Positions 1 to 15,000 of a stretch of DNA of 64,000 bases are shown piece after piece. A program made the translations under genes and the position numbers. Under the pieces are notes generated by a model, which saw only the letters and a program-made list of their open reading frames with translations, made no database searches and was not told the DNA's origin. This stretch comes from Megachile rotundata. Its lineage: Eukaryota > Arthropoda > Insecta > Hymenoptera > Megachilidae. The DNA lies in assembly GCF_050947335.1 (NCBI RefSeq), contig NW_027473847.1, forward strand, positions 1 through 64,000, read 5' to 3'. Numbering within the stretch: the stretch's first letter is position 1; each line of letters begins with the position of its first letter.

Positions 1-38
1 TTTCTAAACCTGTTACTTTCATTATTATCAATCTAACT

Positions 39-59
39 CATATTATTAGCCATATTATG
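39..59. other. Imperfect dyad in the conserved half of the monomer (one example of hundreds)
   Basis: The arms CATATTAT and ATATTATG flank the 5-base centre TAGCC. They are reverse complements except at one pair, so this could form a short imperfect hairpin or a two-fold protein site. It recurs in nearly every monomer of both blocks, with common centre variants TTGGCC for TTAGCC and some arm variants (aagc, taatgc). Whether the dyad matters, or simply reflects AT-rich sequence, cannot be decided from the sequence. Confidence 0.45.
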
Positions 60-65
60 CTTATA

Positions 66-75
66 CTATCGATAG
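66..75. other. CTATCGATAG palindrome containing TATCGATA (example site)
   Basis: This perfect 10-base palindrome is present in the Block A monomers that read tatactatcgatagaacg. Monomers reading atattatcgatagaac also hold the inner TATCGATA. Most other monomers have GATCGATT or GATCGATAG, which lose one half. TATCGATA is the known Drosophila DRE core bound by DREF, and CGATA is the BEAF-32 core. Here it is only a sequence match, in an unidentified organism, so function is unproven. Confidence 0.3.
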
Positions 76-2385
76 AACGACAATTACTTTACTTGTTACT
101 CTTACTATTATCAATCTAACTCATATTATTGGCCATATTATGCTTATATGATCGATTGAACGAGGATTACTATAATTGTTACTCTTATTATTATCAATCT
201 AACTCATATTATTAGCCATATTATGCTTATATGATCGATTGAACGACAATTTCTATACTTGTTACTCTCATTATTATCAATCTAACTCATATTATTAGCC
301 ATATTATGCTTATATGATCGATTGAACGACAATTTCTAAACCTGATCCTTTCATTATTATCAATCTAACTCATATTATTAGCCATATTATGCTTATATGA
401 TCGATAGAATGACAATTACTATACTTATTACTCTTATTATTATCAATCTAACCTATATTATTAGCCATATTATGCTTAAGTGATCGATAGAGCGACAATT
501 ACTATACTTATTACTCTTATTATTATAAATCTAACTCATATTATTAACAATATTATGCTTATATTATCGATAGAACGACAATTACTATACTTGTTACTCT
601 TATTATTACCAATCTAACTCATTTTATTAGCCATATTATGCTTATATTATCGATAGAACGACAATTACTATACTTGTTACTCTTATTATTATCAATCTAA
701 CTCATATTATTAGCCATATTATGCTTATATGATCGATTGAACGACAATTACTACACTTATTACTGTTACTATTATCAATCTAACTCATATTATTAGCCAT
801 ATTATGCTTATATGATCGATAGAATGACAATTACTATACTTATTACTCTTTCTTTTACAATCTAACTCATATTATTAGACATATTATGCTCATATGATCG
901 ATTGAACGACAATTACTATACTTGTTACTCTCATTATTATCAATCAACTCGTATTATTAGCCATATTATGCTTATATTATCGATAGAACGAAAATTACTA
1001 TACCTGTTACTCTTATTATTATCAATCTAACTCATATTATTAGCCATATTATGCTTATATGATCGATTGAACGACAATTTCTAAACCTGTTACTTTCATT
1101 ATTATCAATCTAAACTCATATTATTAGCCATATTATGCTTATATGATCGATAGAACGACAATTACTATACTTATTACTCTTATTAATATCAATCTAACTC
1201 ATATTATTGGCCATATTATGTGGATATGATCGATAGGACGACAATTACTATACTCATTACTCTTATTATTATCCATCTAACTCATATTATTAGCCATATT
1301 ATGCTTATATGATCGATTGAACGACAATTACTATACTTGTTACTCTCATTATTATCAATCTAACTCATATTATTAGCCATATTATGCTTATATGATCGAT
1401 AGAACGACAATTGCTATACTTGTTACTCTAATTATTATCAATCTAACTCATATTATTAGCCATATTATGCTTATATGATCGATAGAATGACAATTACTAT
1501 ACTTATTACTCTTTCTTTTACCAATCTAACTCATATTATTAGACATATTATGCTCATATGATCGATTGAACGACAATTACTATACTTGTTACTCTCATTA
1601 TTATCAATCCAACTCGTATTATTAGCCATATTATGCTTATATTATCGATAGAACGAAAATTACTATACTTCTTACTGTTATTATTATCAATCTAACTCAT
1701 ATTATTAGCCATATTATGCTTATATGATCGATTGAACGACAATTTCTAAATCTGTTACTTTCATTATTATCAATCTAACTCATATTATTAGCCCATATTA
1801 TGCTTATACTATCGATAGAACGACAATTACATTACTTGTTACTCTACTATTATCAATCTAACTCATATTATTGGCCATATTATGCTTATGTGATCGATTG
1901 AACGAGGATTACTATACTTGTTACTCTTATTATTATCAATCTAACTCATATTATTAGCCATATTATGCTTATATGATCGATTGAACGACAATTTCTATAC
2001 TTGTTACTCTCATTATTATCAATCTAACTCATATTATTAGCCATAATATGCTTATATGATCGATTGAACGAAGATTACTGTACTTATTACTCTTATTATT
2101 ACCAATCTAACTCATATTATTAGCCATATTATGCTTATATGATCGATTGAACGACAATTACTATACTTGTTACTCTTATTATTATCAATCTAACTCATAC
2201 TATTAGCCATATTATGCTTATATGATCGATTGAACGACAATTTCAAAACCTGATACTTTCATTATTATCAATCTAACTCATATTATTAGCCATATTATGC
2301 TTATATGATCGATAGAATGACAATTCCTATACTTATTACTCTTACTTTTATCAATCTAACTCATATTAATAGCCATATTATGCTT

Positions 2386-2822
2386 ATATGATCGATAGAA
2401 CGACAATTACTATACTTATTACTCTTATTAATATCAATCTAACTCATATTATTGGCCATATTATGTGGATATCGATCGACAGGACGACAATTACTATACT
2501 CAGTACTCTTATTATTATCAATCTAACTCATATTATTAGCCATATTATGCTTATATGATCGATTGAACGACAATTACTATACTTGTTACTCTCATTATTA
2601 TCAATCTAACTCATATTATTAGCCATATTATGCTTATATGATCGATTGAACGAAGATTACTATACTTATTACTCTTATTATTATCAATTTAACTCATATT
2701 ATTAGCCATATTATGCTTATATGATCGAATGAACGACAATTACTATACTCATTACTCTTATTATTATCAATCTAACTCATATTATTGGCCATATTATGCT
2801 TATATGATCGATTGAACGACAA
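2386..2822 (+). repeat. Five monomers completing the first 34-monomer period
   Basis: These monomers follow the point where copy 1 stops matching copy 2. One carries gtggatatcgatcgacagg, a variant also found at about 9,690, 15,335 and 17,910, so this stretch resembles the 9.6-10.1 kb region. The last monomer runs into tttctaaacctg at the start of copy 2 without loss of phase. Confidence 0.85.
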
Positions 2823-5210
2823 TTTCTAAACCTGTTACTTTCATTATTATCAATCTAACTCATATTATTAGCCATATTATGCTTATACTATCGATAGAAC
2901 GACAATTACTTTACTTGTTACTCTTACTATTATCAATCTAACTCATATTATTGGCCATATTATGCTTATATGATCGATTGAACGAGGATTACTATAATTG
3001 TTACTCTTATTATTATCAATCTAACTCATATTATTAGCCATATTATGCTTATATGATCGATTGAACGACAATTTCTATACTTGTTACTCTCATTATTATC
3101 AATCTAACTCATATTATTAGCCATATTATGCTTATATGATCGATTGAACGACAATTTCTAAACCTGATCCTTTCATTATTATCAATCTAACTCATATTAT
3201 TAGCCATATTATGCTTATATGATCGATAGAATGACTATTACTATACTTATTACTCTTATTATTATCAATCTAACCTATATTATTAGCCATATTATGCTTA
3301 AGTGATCGATAGAGCGACAATTACTATACTTATTACTCTTATTATTATAAATCTAACTCATATTATTAACAATATTATGCTTATATTATCGATAGAACGA
3401 CAATTACTATACTTGTTACTCTTATTATTACCAATCTAACTCATTTTATTAGCCATATTATGCTTATATTATCGATAGAACGACAATTACTATACTTGTT
3501 ACTCTTATTATTATCAATCTAACTCATATTATTAGCCATATTATGCTTATATGATCGATTGAACGACAATTACTACACTTATTACTGTTACTATTATCAA
3601 TCTAACTCATATTATTAGCCATATTATGCTTATATGATCGATAGAATGACAATTACTATACTTATTACTCTTTCTTTTACCAATCTAACTCATATTATTA
3701 GACATATTATGCTCATATGATCGATTGAACGACAATTACTATACTTGTTACTCTCATTATTATCAATCCAAAACTCGTATTATTAGCCATATTATGCTTA
3801 TATTATCGATAGAACGAAAATTACTATACCTGTTACTCTTATTATTATCAATCTAACTCATATTATTAGCCATATTATGCTTATATGATCGATTGAACGA
3901 CAATTTCTAAACCTGTTACTTTCATTATTATCAATCTAACTCATATTATTAGCCATATTATGCTTATATGATCGATAGAACGACAATTACTATACTTATT
4001 ACTCTTATTAATATCAATCTAACTCATATTATTGGCCATATTATGTGGATATGATCGATAGGACGACAATTACTATACTCATTACTCTTATTATTATCCA
4101 TCTAACTCATATTATTAGCCATATTATGCTTATATGATCGATTGAACGACAATTACTATACTTGTTACTCTCATTATTATCAATCTAACTCATATTATTA
4201 GCCATATTATGCTTATATGATCGATAGAACGACAATTGCTATACTTGTTACTCTAATTATTATCAATCTAACTCATATTATTAGCCATATTATGCTTATA
4301 TGATCGATAGAATGACAATTACTATACTTATTACTCTTTCTTTTACCAATCTAACTCATATTATTAGACATATTATGCTCATATGATCGATTGAACGACA
4401 ATTACTATACTTGTTACTCTCATTATTATCAATCCAACTCGTATTATTAGCCATATTATGCTTATATTATCGATAGAACGAAAATTACTATACTTCTTAC
4501 TGTTATTATTATCAATCTAACTCATATTATTAGCCATATTATGCTTATATGATCGATTGAACGACAATTTCTAAATCTGTTACTTTCATTATTATCAATC
4601 TAACTCATATTATTAGCCATATTATGCTTATACTATCGATAGAACGACAATTACTTTACTTGTTACTCTTACTATTATCAATCTAACTCATATTATTGGC
4701 CATATTATGCTTATGTGATCGATTGAACGAGGATTACTATACTTGTTACTCTTATTATTATCAATCTAACTCATATTATTAGCCATATTATGCTTATATG
4801 ATCGATTGAACGACAATTTCTATACTTGTTACTCTCATTATTATCAATCTAACTCATATTATTAGCCATAATATGCTTATATGATCGATTGAACGAAGAT
4901 TACTGTACTTATTACTCTTATTATTACCAATCTAACTCATATTATTAGCCATATTATGCTTATATGATCGATTGAACGACAATTACTATACTTGTTACTC
5001 TTATTATTATCAATCTAACTCATACTATTAGCCATATTATGCTTATATGATCGATTGAACGACAATTTCAAAACCTGATACTTTCATTATTATCAATCTA
5101 ACTCATATTATTAGCCATATTATGCTTATATGATCGATAGAATGACAATTCCTATACTTATTACTCTTACTTTTATCAATCTAACTCATATTAATAGCCA
5201 TATTATGCTT
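2823..5210 (+). repeat. Higher-order repeat 1, copy 2
   Basis: Tandem copy of the first 2.39 kb of the window, carrying the same ordered variants. It parts from copy 1 where this copy reads tgcttgtatgatcgattg and copy 1 reads tgcttatatgatcgatag. The junction could lie anywhere in the preceding identical bases. Its last third plus the next few monomers (about 4,568-5,480) is found again, shortened by two monomers, at 22,249-22,990. Confidence 0.93.
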
Positions 5211-6380
5211 GTATGATCGATTGAACGAAGATTACTGTACTTATTACTCTTATTATTATCAATCTAACTCATATTATTAGTCATATTATGCTTATATGAT
5301 CGATAGAACGACAATTACTATACTTATTACTCTTATTATTATCAATCTAACTCATATTATTAGCCATATTATGCTTATACTATCGATAGAACGACAATGA
5401 GTTTACATGTTACTCTTACTATTATCAATCTAACTCATATTTTTGGCCATATTATGCTTATATGATCGATTGAACGAGGATTACTGTACTTATTACACTT
5501 ATTATTTCCAATCTAACTCATATTATTAGCCATATTATGCTTATATGATCGATTGAACGACAATTTCTAAACCTGTTACTTTCATTATTATCAATCAAAC
5601 TCATATTATTAGCCATATTATGCTTATATGATCGATAGAATGACAATTACTATACTTATTACTCTTACTTTTATCAATCTAACTCATATTATTAGCCATA
5701 TTATGCTTATACGATCGATTGAACGAAGATTACTGTACTTATTACTCTTATTATTATCAATCTAACTCATATTATTAGCCATATTAAGCTTATATGATCG
5801 ATAGAACGACAATTACTATACTTTTTACTTTTACTTTTATCAATCTAACTCATATTATTAGCCATATTATGCTTATATGATCGATTGAACGAAGATTACT
5901 GTACTTATTACTCTTATTATTATCAATCTAACTCGTATTATTAGCCATATTAAGCTTATATGATCGATAGAACGACAATTACTATACTTATTACTCTTAT
6001 TATTATCAATCTAACTCATATTATTAGCCATATTATGCTTATATGATCGATAGAACGACAATTACTATACTTATTTTACTTATTAATATCAATCTAACTC
6101 ATATTATTGGCCATATTATGTGGATATGATCGATAGGACGACAATTACTATACTCATTACTCTTATTATTATCCATCTAACTCATATTATTAGCCATATT
6201 ATGCTTATATGATCGATTCAACGAGGATTACTATACTTGTTACTCATATTATTATCAATCTAACTCATATTATTGGACATATTATGCTTATATGATCGAT
6301 TGAACGACAATTTCTATACTTGTTACTCTCATTATTATCAATCTAACTCATATTATTAGCCATATTATGCTTATATGATC
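5211..6380 (+). repeat. Mixed monomers between two higher-order repeats
   Basis: About 14 monomers with no single long partner. The start (attagtcatatt, gagtttacatgtt, catatttttggcc) matches 22,790-22,990 inside the later 7.6-kb repeat. At 5,568 begins a cassette of at least four monomers (caatcaaactc, gaatgac, acgatcgattgaacgaag, attaagc in order) that recurs about a dozen times in Block A. The end holds gtggatatgatcgatagg and gattcaacgagg variants. No gene or unique sequence is present. Confidence 0.85.
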
Positions 6381-9300
6381 GATAGAGCGACAATTACTAT
6401 ACTCATTACTCTTATTATTATCAATCTAACTCATATTATTAGCCATATTATGCTTATACTATCGATAGAACGACAATTAGTTTACTTGTTACTCTTACTA
6501 TTATCAATCTAACTCATATTATTGGCCATATTATGTTTATATGATCGATTGAACGAGGATTACTATACTTGTTACTCTTATTATTATCAATCTAACTCAT
6601 ATTATTAGCCATATTATGCATATATGATCGATTGAACGACAATTTCTATACTTGTTACTCTCATTATTATCAATCTAACTCATATTATTAGCCATAATAT
6701 GCTTATATGATCGATTGAACGAAGATTACTGTACTTATTACTCTTATTATTACCAATCTAACTCATATTATTAGCCATATTATGCATATATTATCGATAG
6801 AACGACAATTACTATACTTGTTACTCTTGTTATTATCAATCTAACTCATATTATTAGCCATATTATGCTTATATGATCGATTGAACGACAATTTCTATAC
6901 TTGTTACTCTCATTATTATCAATCTAACGCATATTATTAGCCATAGTATGCTTATGTGATCGATAGAACGACAATTACTATACTCATTACTCTTATTATT
7001 ATCAATCTAACTCATATTATTAGCCATATTATGCTTATACTATCGATAGAACGACAATTACCTTACTTGTTACTCTTACTATTATCAATCTAACTCATAT
7101 TATTGGCCATATTATGCTTATATGATCGATAGAACGACAATTACTATACTTATTACTCTTATTATTATCAATCTAACTCATATTATTAGCCATATTATGC
7201 TTATACTATCGATAGAACGACAATTTCTATACTTGTTACTCTCATTATTATCAATCTAACTCATATTATTAGCCATATTATGCTTAAATGATCGATTGAA
7301 CGACAATTTCTAAACCTGATCCTTTCATTATTATCAATCTAACTCATATTATTAGCCATATTATGCTTATATGATCGATAGAATGACAATTACTAAACTT
7401 ATTACTCTTACTTTTATCAATCTAACTCATATTATTAGCCATATTATGCTTTTATGATCGATTGAACGAAGATTACTGTACTTATTACTCTTATTATTAT
7501 CAATCTAACTCATATTATTAGCCATATTATGCTTATACTATCGATAGAACGACAATTACTATACTTGTTACTCTTATTATTATCAATCTAACTCATATTA
7601 TTGGCCATATTATGTGGATATGATCGATAGGACGACAATTACTATACCCATTACTCTTATTATTATCAATCTAACTCATTTTATTAGCCATATTATGCTT
7701 ATATTATCGATAGAACGACAATTACTATACTTGTTACTCTTACTATTATCAATCTAACTCATATTATTAGCCATATTATGCTTATATGATCGATTGAACG
7801 ACAATTACTACACTTATTACTGTTACTAACATCAATCTAACTCATATTATTAGCCATATTATGCTTATATGATCGATAGAATGACAATTACTATACTTAT
7901 TACTCTTTCTTTTACCAATCTAACTCATATTATTAGCCATATTATGTTTATATGATCGATTGAACGAGGATTACTATTCTTGTTACTCTTATTATTATCA
8001 ATCTAACTCTTATTATTAGCCATATTATGCTTATATGATCGATTGAACGACAATTTCTATACTTGTTACTCTTATTATTATCAATCTAACTCATATTATT
8101 AGCCATATTATGCTTATATGATCGATTGAACGACAATTTCTATACTTGTTACTCTCATTATTATCAATCTAACTCATATTATTAGCCATATTATGCTTAT
8201 ACTATCGATAGAACGACAATTACTATACTCATTACTCTTATTATTATCAATCTAACTCATATTATTAGCCATATTATGCTTATACTATCGATAGAACGAC
8301 AATTACCTTACTTGTTACTCTTACTATTATCAATCTAACTCATATTATTGGCCATATTATGCTTATATGATCGATTGAACGACAATTTCTATACTTGTTA
8401 CTCTTATTAGTATCAATCTAACTCATATTATTAGCCATATTATGCTTATATGATCGATTGAACGACAATTTCTAAACCTGTTACTTTCATTATTATCAAT
8501 CAAACTCATATTATTAGCCATATTATGCTTATATGATCGATAGAATGACAATTACTATACTTATTACTCTTACTTTTATCAATCTAACTCATATTATTAG
8601 CCATATTATGCTTATACGATCGATTGAACGAAGATTACTGTACTTATTACTCTTATTATTATCAATCTAACTCATATTATTAGCCATATTAAGCTTATAT
8701 GATCGATAGAACGACAATTACTATACTTATTACTTTTACTTTTATCAATCTAACTCATGTTATTAGCCATATTATGCTTATATGATCGATTGAACGACAA
8801 TTACTACACTTATTACTGTTACTATTATCAATCTAACTCATATTATTAGCCATATTATGCTTATATGATCGATAGAATGACAATTACTATACTTATTACT
8901 CTTTCTTTTACCAATCTAACTCATATTATTAGACATATTATGCTCATATGATCGATTGAACGACAATTACTATACTTGTTACTCTCATTATTATCAATCC
9001 AACTCGTATTATTAGCCATATTATACTTATATTATCGATAGAACGAAAATTACTATACCTGTTACTCTTATTATTATCAATCTAACTCATATTATTAGCC
9101 ATATTATGCTTATATGATCGATTGAACGACAATTTCTAAACCTGTTACTTTCATTATTATCAATCTAACTCATATTATTAGCCATATTATGCTTATACTA
9201 TCGATAGAACGACAATTACTTTACTTGTTACTCTTACTATTATCAATCTAACTCATTTTATTGGCCATATTATGCTTATATGATCGATTGAACGAGGATT

Positions 9301-10783
9301 ACTATACTTGTTACTCTTATTATTATCAATCTAACTCATATTATTAGCCATATTATGCTTATGTGATCGATTGAACGACAATTACTATACTTGTTACTCT
9401 TATTATTATCAATCTAACTCATATTATTGGCCATATTATGTGGATATGATCGATAGGACGACAATTACTATACCCATTACTCTTATTATTATCAATCTAA
9501 CTCATATTATTAGCCATATTAAGCTTATATGATCGATAGAACGACAATTACAATACATATTACTCTTATTATTATCAATCTAACTCATATTATTAGCCAT
9601 ATTATGCTTATATGATCGATAGAACGACAATTACTATACTTATTACTCTTATTAATATCAATCTAACTCATATTATTGGCCATATTATGTGGATATCGAT
9701 CGACAGGACGACAATTACTATACTCAGTACTCTTATTATTATCAATCTAACTCATATTATTAGCCATATTATGCTTATATGATCGATTGAACGACAATTA
9801 CTATACTTGTTACTCTCATTATTATCAATCTAACTCATATTATTAGCCATATTATGCTTATATGATCGATTGAACGAAGATTACTATACTTATTACTCTT
9901 ATTATTATCAATCTAACTCATATTATTAGCCATATTATGCTTATATGATCGATTGAACGACAATTACTTTACTTATTACTCTTATTATTATCAATCTAAC
10001 TCATATTATTAGCCATATTATGCTTATATGATCGATAGAACGACAATTACTATACTCATTACTCTTATTATTATCAATCTAACTCATATTATTGGCCATA
10101 TTATGCTTATATGATCGATTGAACGAGGATTACTGTACTTATTACTCTTATTATTACCAATCTAACTCATATTATTAGCCATATTATGCTTATATTATCG
10201 ATAGAACGACAATTACTATACTTGTTACTCTTATTATTATCAATCTAACTCATATTATTAGCCATATTATGCTTATATAATCGATTGAACGACAATTACT
10301 ATACTTGTTACTCTCATTATTATCAATCTAACTCATATTATTAGCCATATAATGCTTATATTATCGATAGAACGACAATTGCTATACTTGTTACTCTTAT
10401 TAATATCAATCTAACTCATATTATTGGCCATATTATGTGGATATGATCGACAGGACGACAATTACTATACTCAGTACTCTTATTATTATCAATCTAACTC
10501 ATATTATTAGCCATATTATGCTTATATGATCGATTGAACGACAATCACTATACTTGTTACTCTCATTATTATCAATCTAACTCATATTATTAGCCATATT
10601 ATGCTTATATGATCGATTGAACGAAGATTACTATACTTATTACTCTTATTATTATCAATCTAACTCATATTATTAGCCATATTATGCTTATATGATCGAT
10701 TGAACGACAATTACTTTACTTATTACTCTTATTATTATCAATCTAACTCATATTATTAGCCATATTATGCTTATATGATCGAT
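6381..10783 (+). repeat. Higher-order repeat 2, copy 1 (4.4 kb, ~53 monomers)
   Basis: This matches 12,026-16,428 at a constant offset of 5,645 (68 x 83 plus 1). Rare markers fall at the same offset: gagcgac at the start, gcatatatg, actcttgttatt, ctaacgcat, catagtatgc, gcttaaatg, actaacatc, aactcttatta, gcttatgtg, tataatcgattg and gacaatcac. I found no difference at the markers compared. The unchanging offset means no net indel over 4.4 kb. The match ends where this copy reads gatcgattgaacgaag and the other gatcgatagaacg. Confidence 0.93.
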
Positions 10784-12025
10784 TGAACGAAGATTACTAT
10801 ACTTATTACTCTTATTAGTATCAATCTAACTCATATTATTAGCCATATTATGCTTATATGATCGATTGAACGACAATTTCTAAACCTGTTACTTTCATTA
10901 TTATCAATCAAACTCATATTATTAGCCATATTATGCTTATATGATCGATAGAATGACAATTACTATACTTATTACTCTTACTTTTATCAATCTAACTCAT
11001 ATTATTAGCCATATTATGCTTATACGATCGATTGAACGAAGATTACTGTACTTATTACTCTTATTATTATCAATCTAACTCATATTATTAGCCATATTAA
11101 GCTTATATGATCGATAGAACGACAATTACTATACTTATTACTTTTACTTTTATCAATCTAACTCATGTTATTAGCCATATTATGCTTATATGATCGATTG
11201 AACGACAATTACTACACTTATTACTGTTACTATTATCAATCTAACTCATATTATTAGCCATATTATGCTTATATGATCGATAGAATGACAATTACTATAC
11301 TTATTACTCTTTCTTTTACCAATCTAACTCATATTATTAGACATATTATGCTCATATGATCGATTGAACGACAATTACTATACTTGTTACTCTCATTATT
11401 ATCAATCCAACTCGTATTATTAGCCATATTATACTTATATTATCGATAGAACGAAAATTACTATACCTGTTACTCTTATTATTATCAATCTAACTCATAT
11501 TATTAGCCATATTATGCTTATATGATCGATTGAACGACAATTTCTAAACCTGTTACTTTCATTATTATCAATCTAACTCATATTATTAGCCATATTATGC
11601 TTATACTATCGATAGAACGACAATTACTTTACTTGTTACTCTTACTATTATCAATCTAACTCATTTTATTGGCCATATTATGCTTATATGATCGATTGAA
11701 CGAGGATTACTATACTTGTTACTCTTATTATTATCAATCTAACTCATATTATTAGCCATATTATGCTTATATGATCGATTGAACGTCAATTACTATACTT
11801 GTTACTCTTATTATTATCAATCTAACTCATATTATTGGCCATATTATGTGGATATGATCGATAGGACGACAATTACTATACCCATTACTCTTATTATTAT
11901 CAATCTAACTCATATTATTAGCCATATTAAGCTTATATGATCGATAGAACGACAATTACAATACATATTACTCTTATTATTATCAATCTAACTCATATTA
12001 TTAGCCATATTATGCTTATATGATC
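10784..12025 (+). repeat. Partial copy of the 8.4-9.6 kb segment
   Basis: From cttattagtatcaatc at 10,811 to about 12,030 this repeats 8,403-9,622 (offset 2,408). Markers include caatcaaactc, acgatcgattg, attaagc, catgttattagcc, ttatacttatatt and ttacaatacatatt. It differs by at least two substitutions: atatgatcg for atgtgatcg, and gaacgtcaat at 11,781 for gaacgacaat. The gaacgtcaat marker is shared with 17,592 and 26,058, which ties those three copies together. The copy then switches, in phase, into the second 4.4-kb unit. Confidence 0.9.
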
Positions 12026-15000
12026 GATAGAGCGACAATTACTATACTCATTACTCTTATTATTATCAATCTAACTCATATTATTAGCCATATTATGCTT
12101 ATACTATCGATAGAACGACAATTAGTTTACTTGTTACTCTTACTATTATCAATCTAACTCATATTATTGGCCATATTATGTTTATATGATCGATTGAACG
12201 AGGATTACTATACTTGTTACTCTTATTATTATCAATCTAACTCATATTATTAGCCATATTATGCATATATGATCGATTGAACGACAATTTCTATACTTGT
12301 TACTCTCATTATTATCAATCTAACTCATATTATTAGCCATAATATGCTTATATGATCGATTGAACGAAGATTACTGTACTTATTACTCTTATTATTACCA
12401 ATCTAACTCATATTATTAGCCATATTATGCATATATTATCGATAGAACGACAATTACTATACTTGTTACTCTTGTTATTATCAATCTAACTCATATTATT
12501 AGCCATATTATGCTTATATGATCGATTGAACGACAATTTCTATACTTGTTACTCTCATTATTATCAATCTAACGCATATTATTAGCCATAGTATGCTTAT
12601 GTGATCGATAGAACGACAATTACTATACTCATTACTCTTATTATTATCAATCTAACTCATATTATTAGCCATATTATGCTTATACTATCGATAGAACGAC
12701 AATTACCTTACTTGTTACTCTTACTATTATCAATCTAACTCATATTATTGGCCATATTATGCTTATATGATCGATAGAACGACAATTACTATACTTATTA
12801 CTCTTATTATTATCAATCTAACTCATATTATTAGCCATATTATGCTTATACTATCGATAGAACGACAATTTCTATACTTGTTACTCTCATTATTATCAAT
12901 CTAACTCATATTATTAGCCATATTATGCTTAAATGATCGATTGAACGACAATTTCTAAACCTGATCCTTTCATTATTATCAATCTAACTCATATTATTAG
13001 CCATATTATGCTTATATGATCGATAGAATGACAATTACTAAACTTATTACTCTTACTTTTATCAATCTAACTCATATTATTAGCCATATTATGCTTTTAT
13101 GATCGATTGAACGAAGATTACTGTACTTATTACTCTTATTATTATCAATCTAACTCATATTATTAGCCATATTATGCTTATACTATCGATAGAACGACAA
13201 TTACTATACTTGTTACTCTTATTATTATCAATCTAACTCATATTATTGGCCATATTATGTGGATATGATCGATAGGACGACAATTACTATACCCATTACT
13301 CTTATTATTATCAATCTAACTCATTTTATTAGCCATATTATGCTTATATTATCGATAGAACGACAATTACTATACTTGTTACTCTTACTATTATCAATCT
13401 AACTCATATTATTAGCCATATTATGCTTATATGATCGATTGAACGACAATTACTACACTTATTACTGTTACTAACATCAATCTAACTCATATTATTAGCC
13501 ATATTATGCTTATATGATCGATAGAATGACAATTACTATACTTATTACTCTTTCTTTTACCAATCTAACTCATATTATTAGCCATATTATGTTTATATGA
13601 TCGATTGAACGAGGATTACTATTCTTGTTACTCTTATTATTATCAATCTAACTCTTATTATTAGCCATATTATGCTTATATGATCGATTGAACGACAATT
13701 TCTATACTTGTTACTCTTATTATTATCAATCTAACTCATATTATTAGCCATATTATGCTTATATGATCGATTGAACGACAATTTCTATACTTGTTACTCT
13801 CATTATTATCAATCTAACTCATATTATTAGCCATATTATGCTTATACTATCGATAGAACGACAATTACTATACTCATTACTCTTATTATTATCAATCTAA
13901 CTCATATTATTAGCCATATTATGCTTATACTATCGATAGAACGACAATTACCTTACTTGTTACTCTTACTATTATCAATCTAACTCATATTATTGGCCAT
14001 ATTATGCTTATATGATCGATTGAACGACAATTTCTATACTTGTTACTCTTATTAGTATCAATCTAACTCATATTATTAGCCATATTATGCTTATATGATC
14101 GATTGAACGACAATTTCTAAACCTGTTACTTTCATTATTATCAATCAAACTCATATTATTAGCCATATTATGCTTATATGATCGATAGAATGACAATTAC
14201 TATACTTATTACTCTTACTTTTATCAATCTAACTCATATTATTAGCCATATTATGCTTATACGATCGATTGAACGAAGATTACTGTACTTATTACTCTTA
14301 TTATTATCAATCTAACTCATATTATTAGCCATATTAAGCTTATATGATCGATAGAACGACAATTACTATACTTATTACTTTTACTTTTATCAATCTAACT
14401 CATGTTATTAGCCATATTATGCTTATATGATCGATTGAACGACAATTACTACACTTATTACTGTTACTATTATCAATCTAACTCATATTATTAGCCATAT
14501 TATGCTTATATGATCGATAGAATGACAATTACTATACTTATTACTCTTTCTTTTACCAATCTAACTCATATTATTAGACATATTATGCTCATATGATCGA
14601 TTGAACGACAATTACTATACTTGTTACTCTCATTATTATCAATCCAACTCGTATTATTAGCCATATTATACTTATATTATCGATAGAACGAAAATTACTA
14701 TACCTGTTACTCTTATTATTATCAATCTAACTCATATTATTAGCCATATTATGCTTATATGATCGATTGAACGACAATTTCTAAACCTGTTACTTTCATT
14801 ATTATCAATCTAACTCATATTATTAGCCATATTATGCTTATACTATCGATAGAACGACAATTACTTTACTTGTTACTCTTACTATTATCAATCTAACTCA
14901 TTTTATTGGCCATATTATGCTTATATGATCGATTGAACGAGGATTACTATACTTGTTACTCTTATTATTATCAATCTAACTCATATTATTAGCCATATTA

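Larger units (their letters stand above)
28..110 (+). repeat. Representative 83-bp monomer
   Basis: This is one complete repeat unit, phased to start at tcaatctaac; the next begins immediately after it. In order it holds the conserved block, an imperfect dyad, the cttatactatcgatagaacg segment in its palindromic variant, and the T/A-rich caattact to cttactatta tail. Other monomers mainly differ at the tat/tac/tta before atcgat, at gattg versus gatag, at gacaa versus gagga or gaaga, and in the tail (tgttactctt, tattactctt, tgttactttc). These variants are what make the higher-order copies traceable. 83 is not divisible by 3, so an open frame cannot be inherited from unit to unit. Confidence 0.95.
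1..2385 (+). repeat. Higher-order repeat 1, copy 1 (first ~29 monomers)
   Basis: This stretch matches 2,823-5,210 almost base for base, with an offset of 2,822 (34 x 83) that drifts to 2,825 through small indels. Shared diagnostics are tttctaaacctgatcc, the shortened taacctatatt, attaacaatatt, tgctcatatg, ctaaatctg and tttcaaaacctgatac, in the same order. Differences are a handful of substitutions and 1-3 base indels, for example tcaatcaactcg here against a longer tcaatccaaaactcg in the other copy. The window starts inside the unit, so its true left edge is unknown. Its first ~646-746 bases recur at 19,345, 26,980 and 35,610. Confidence 0.93.
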
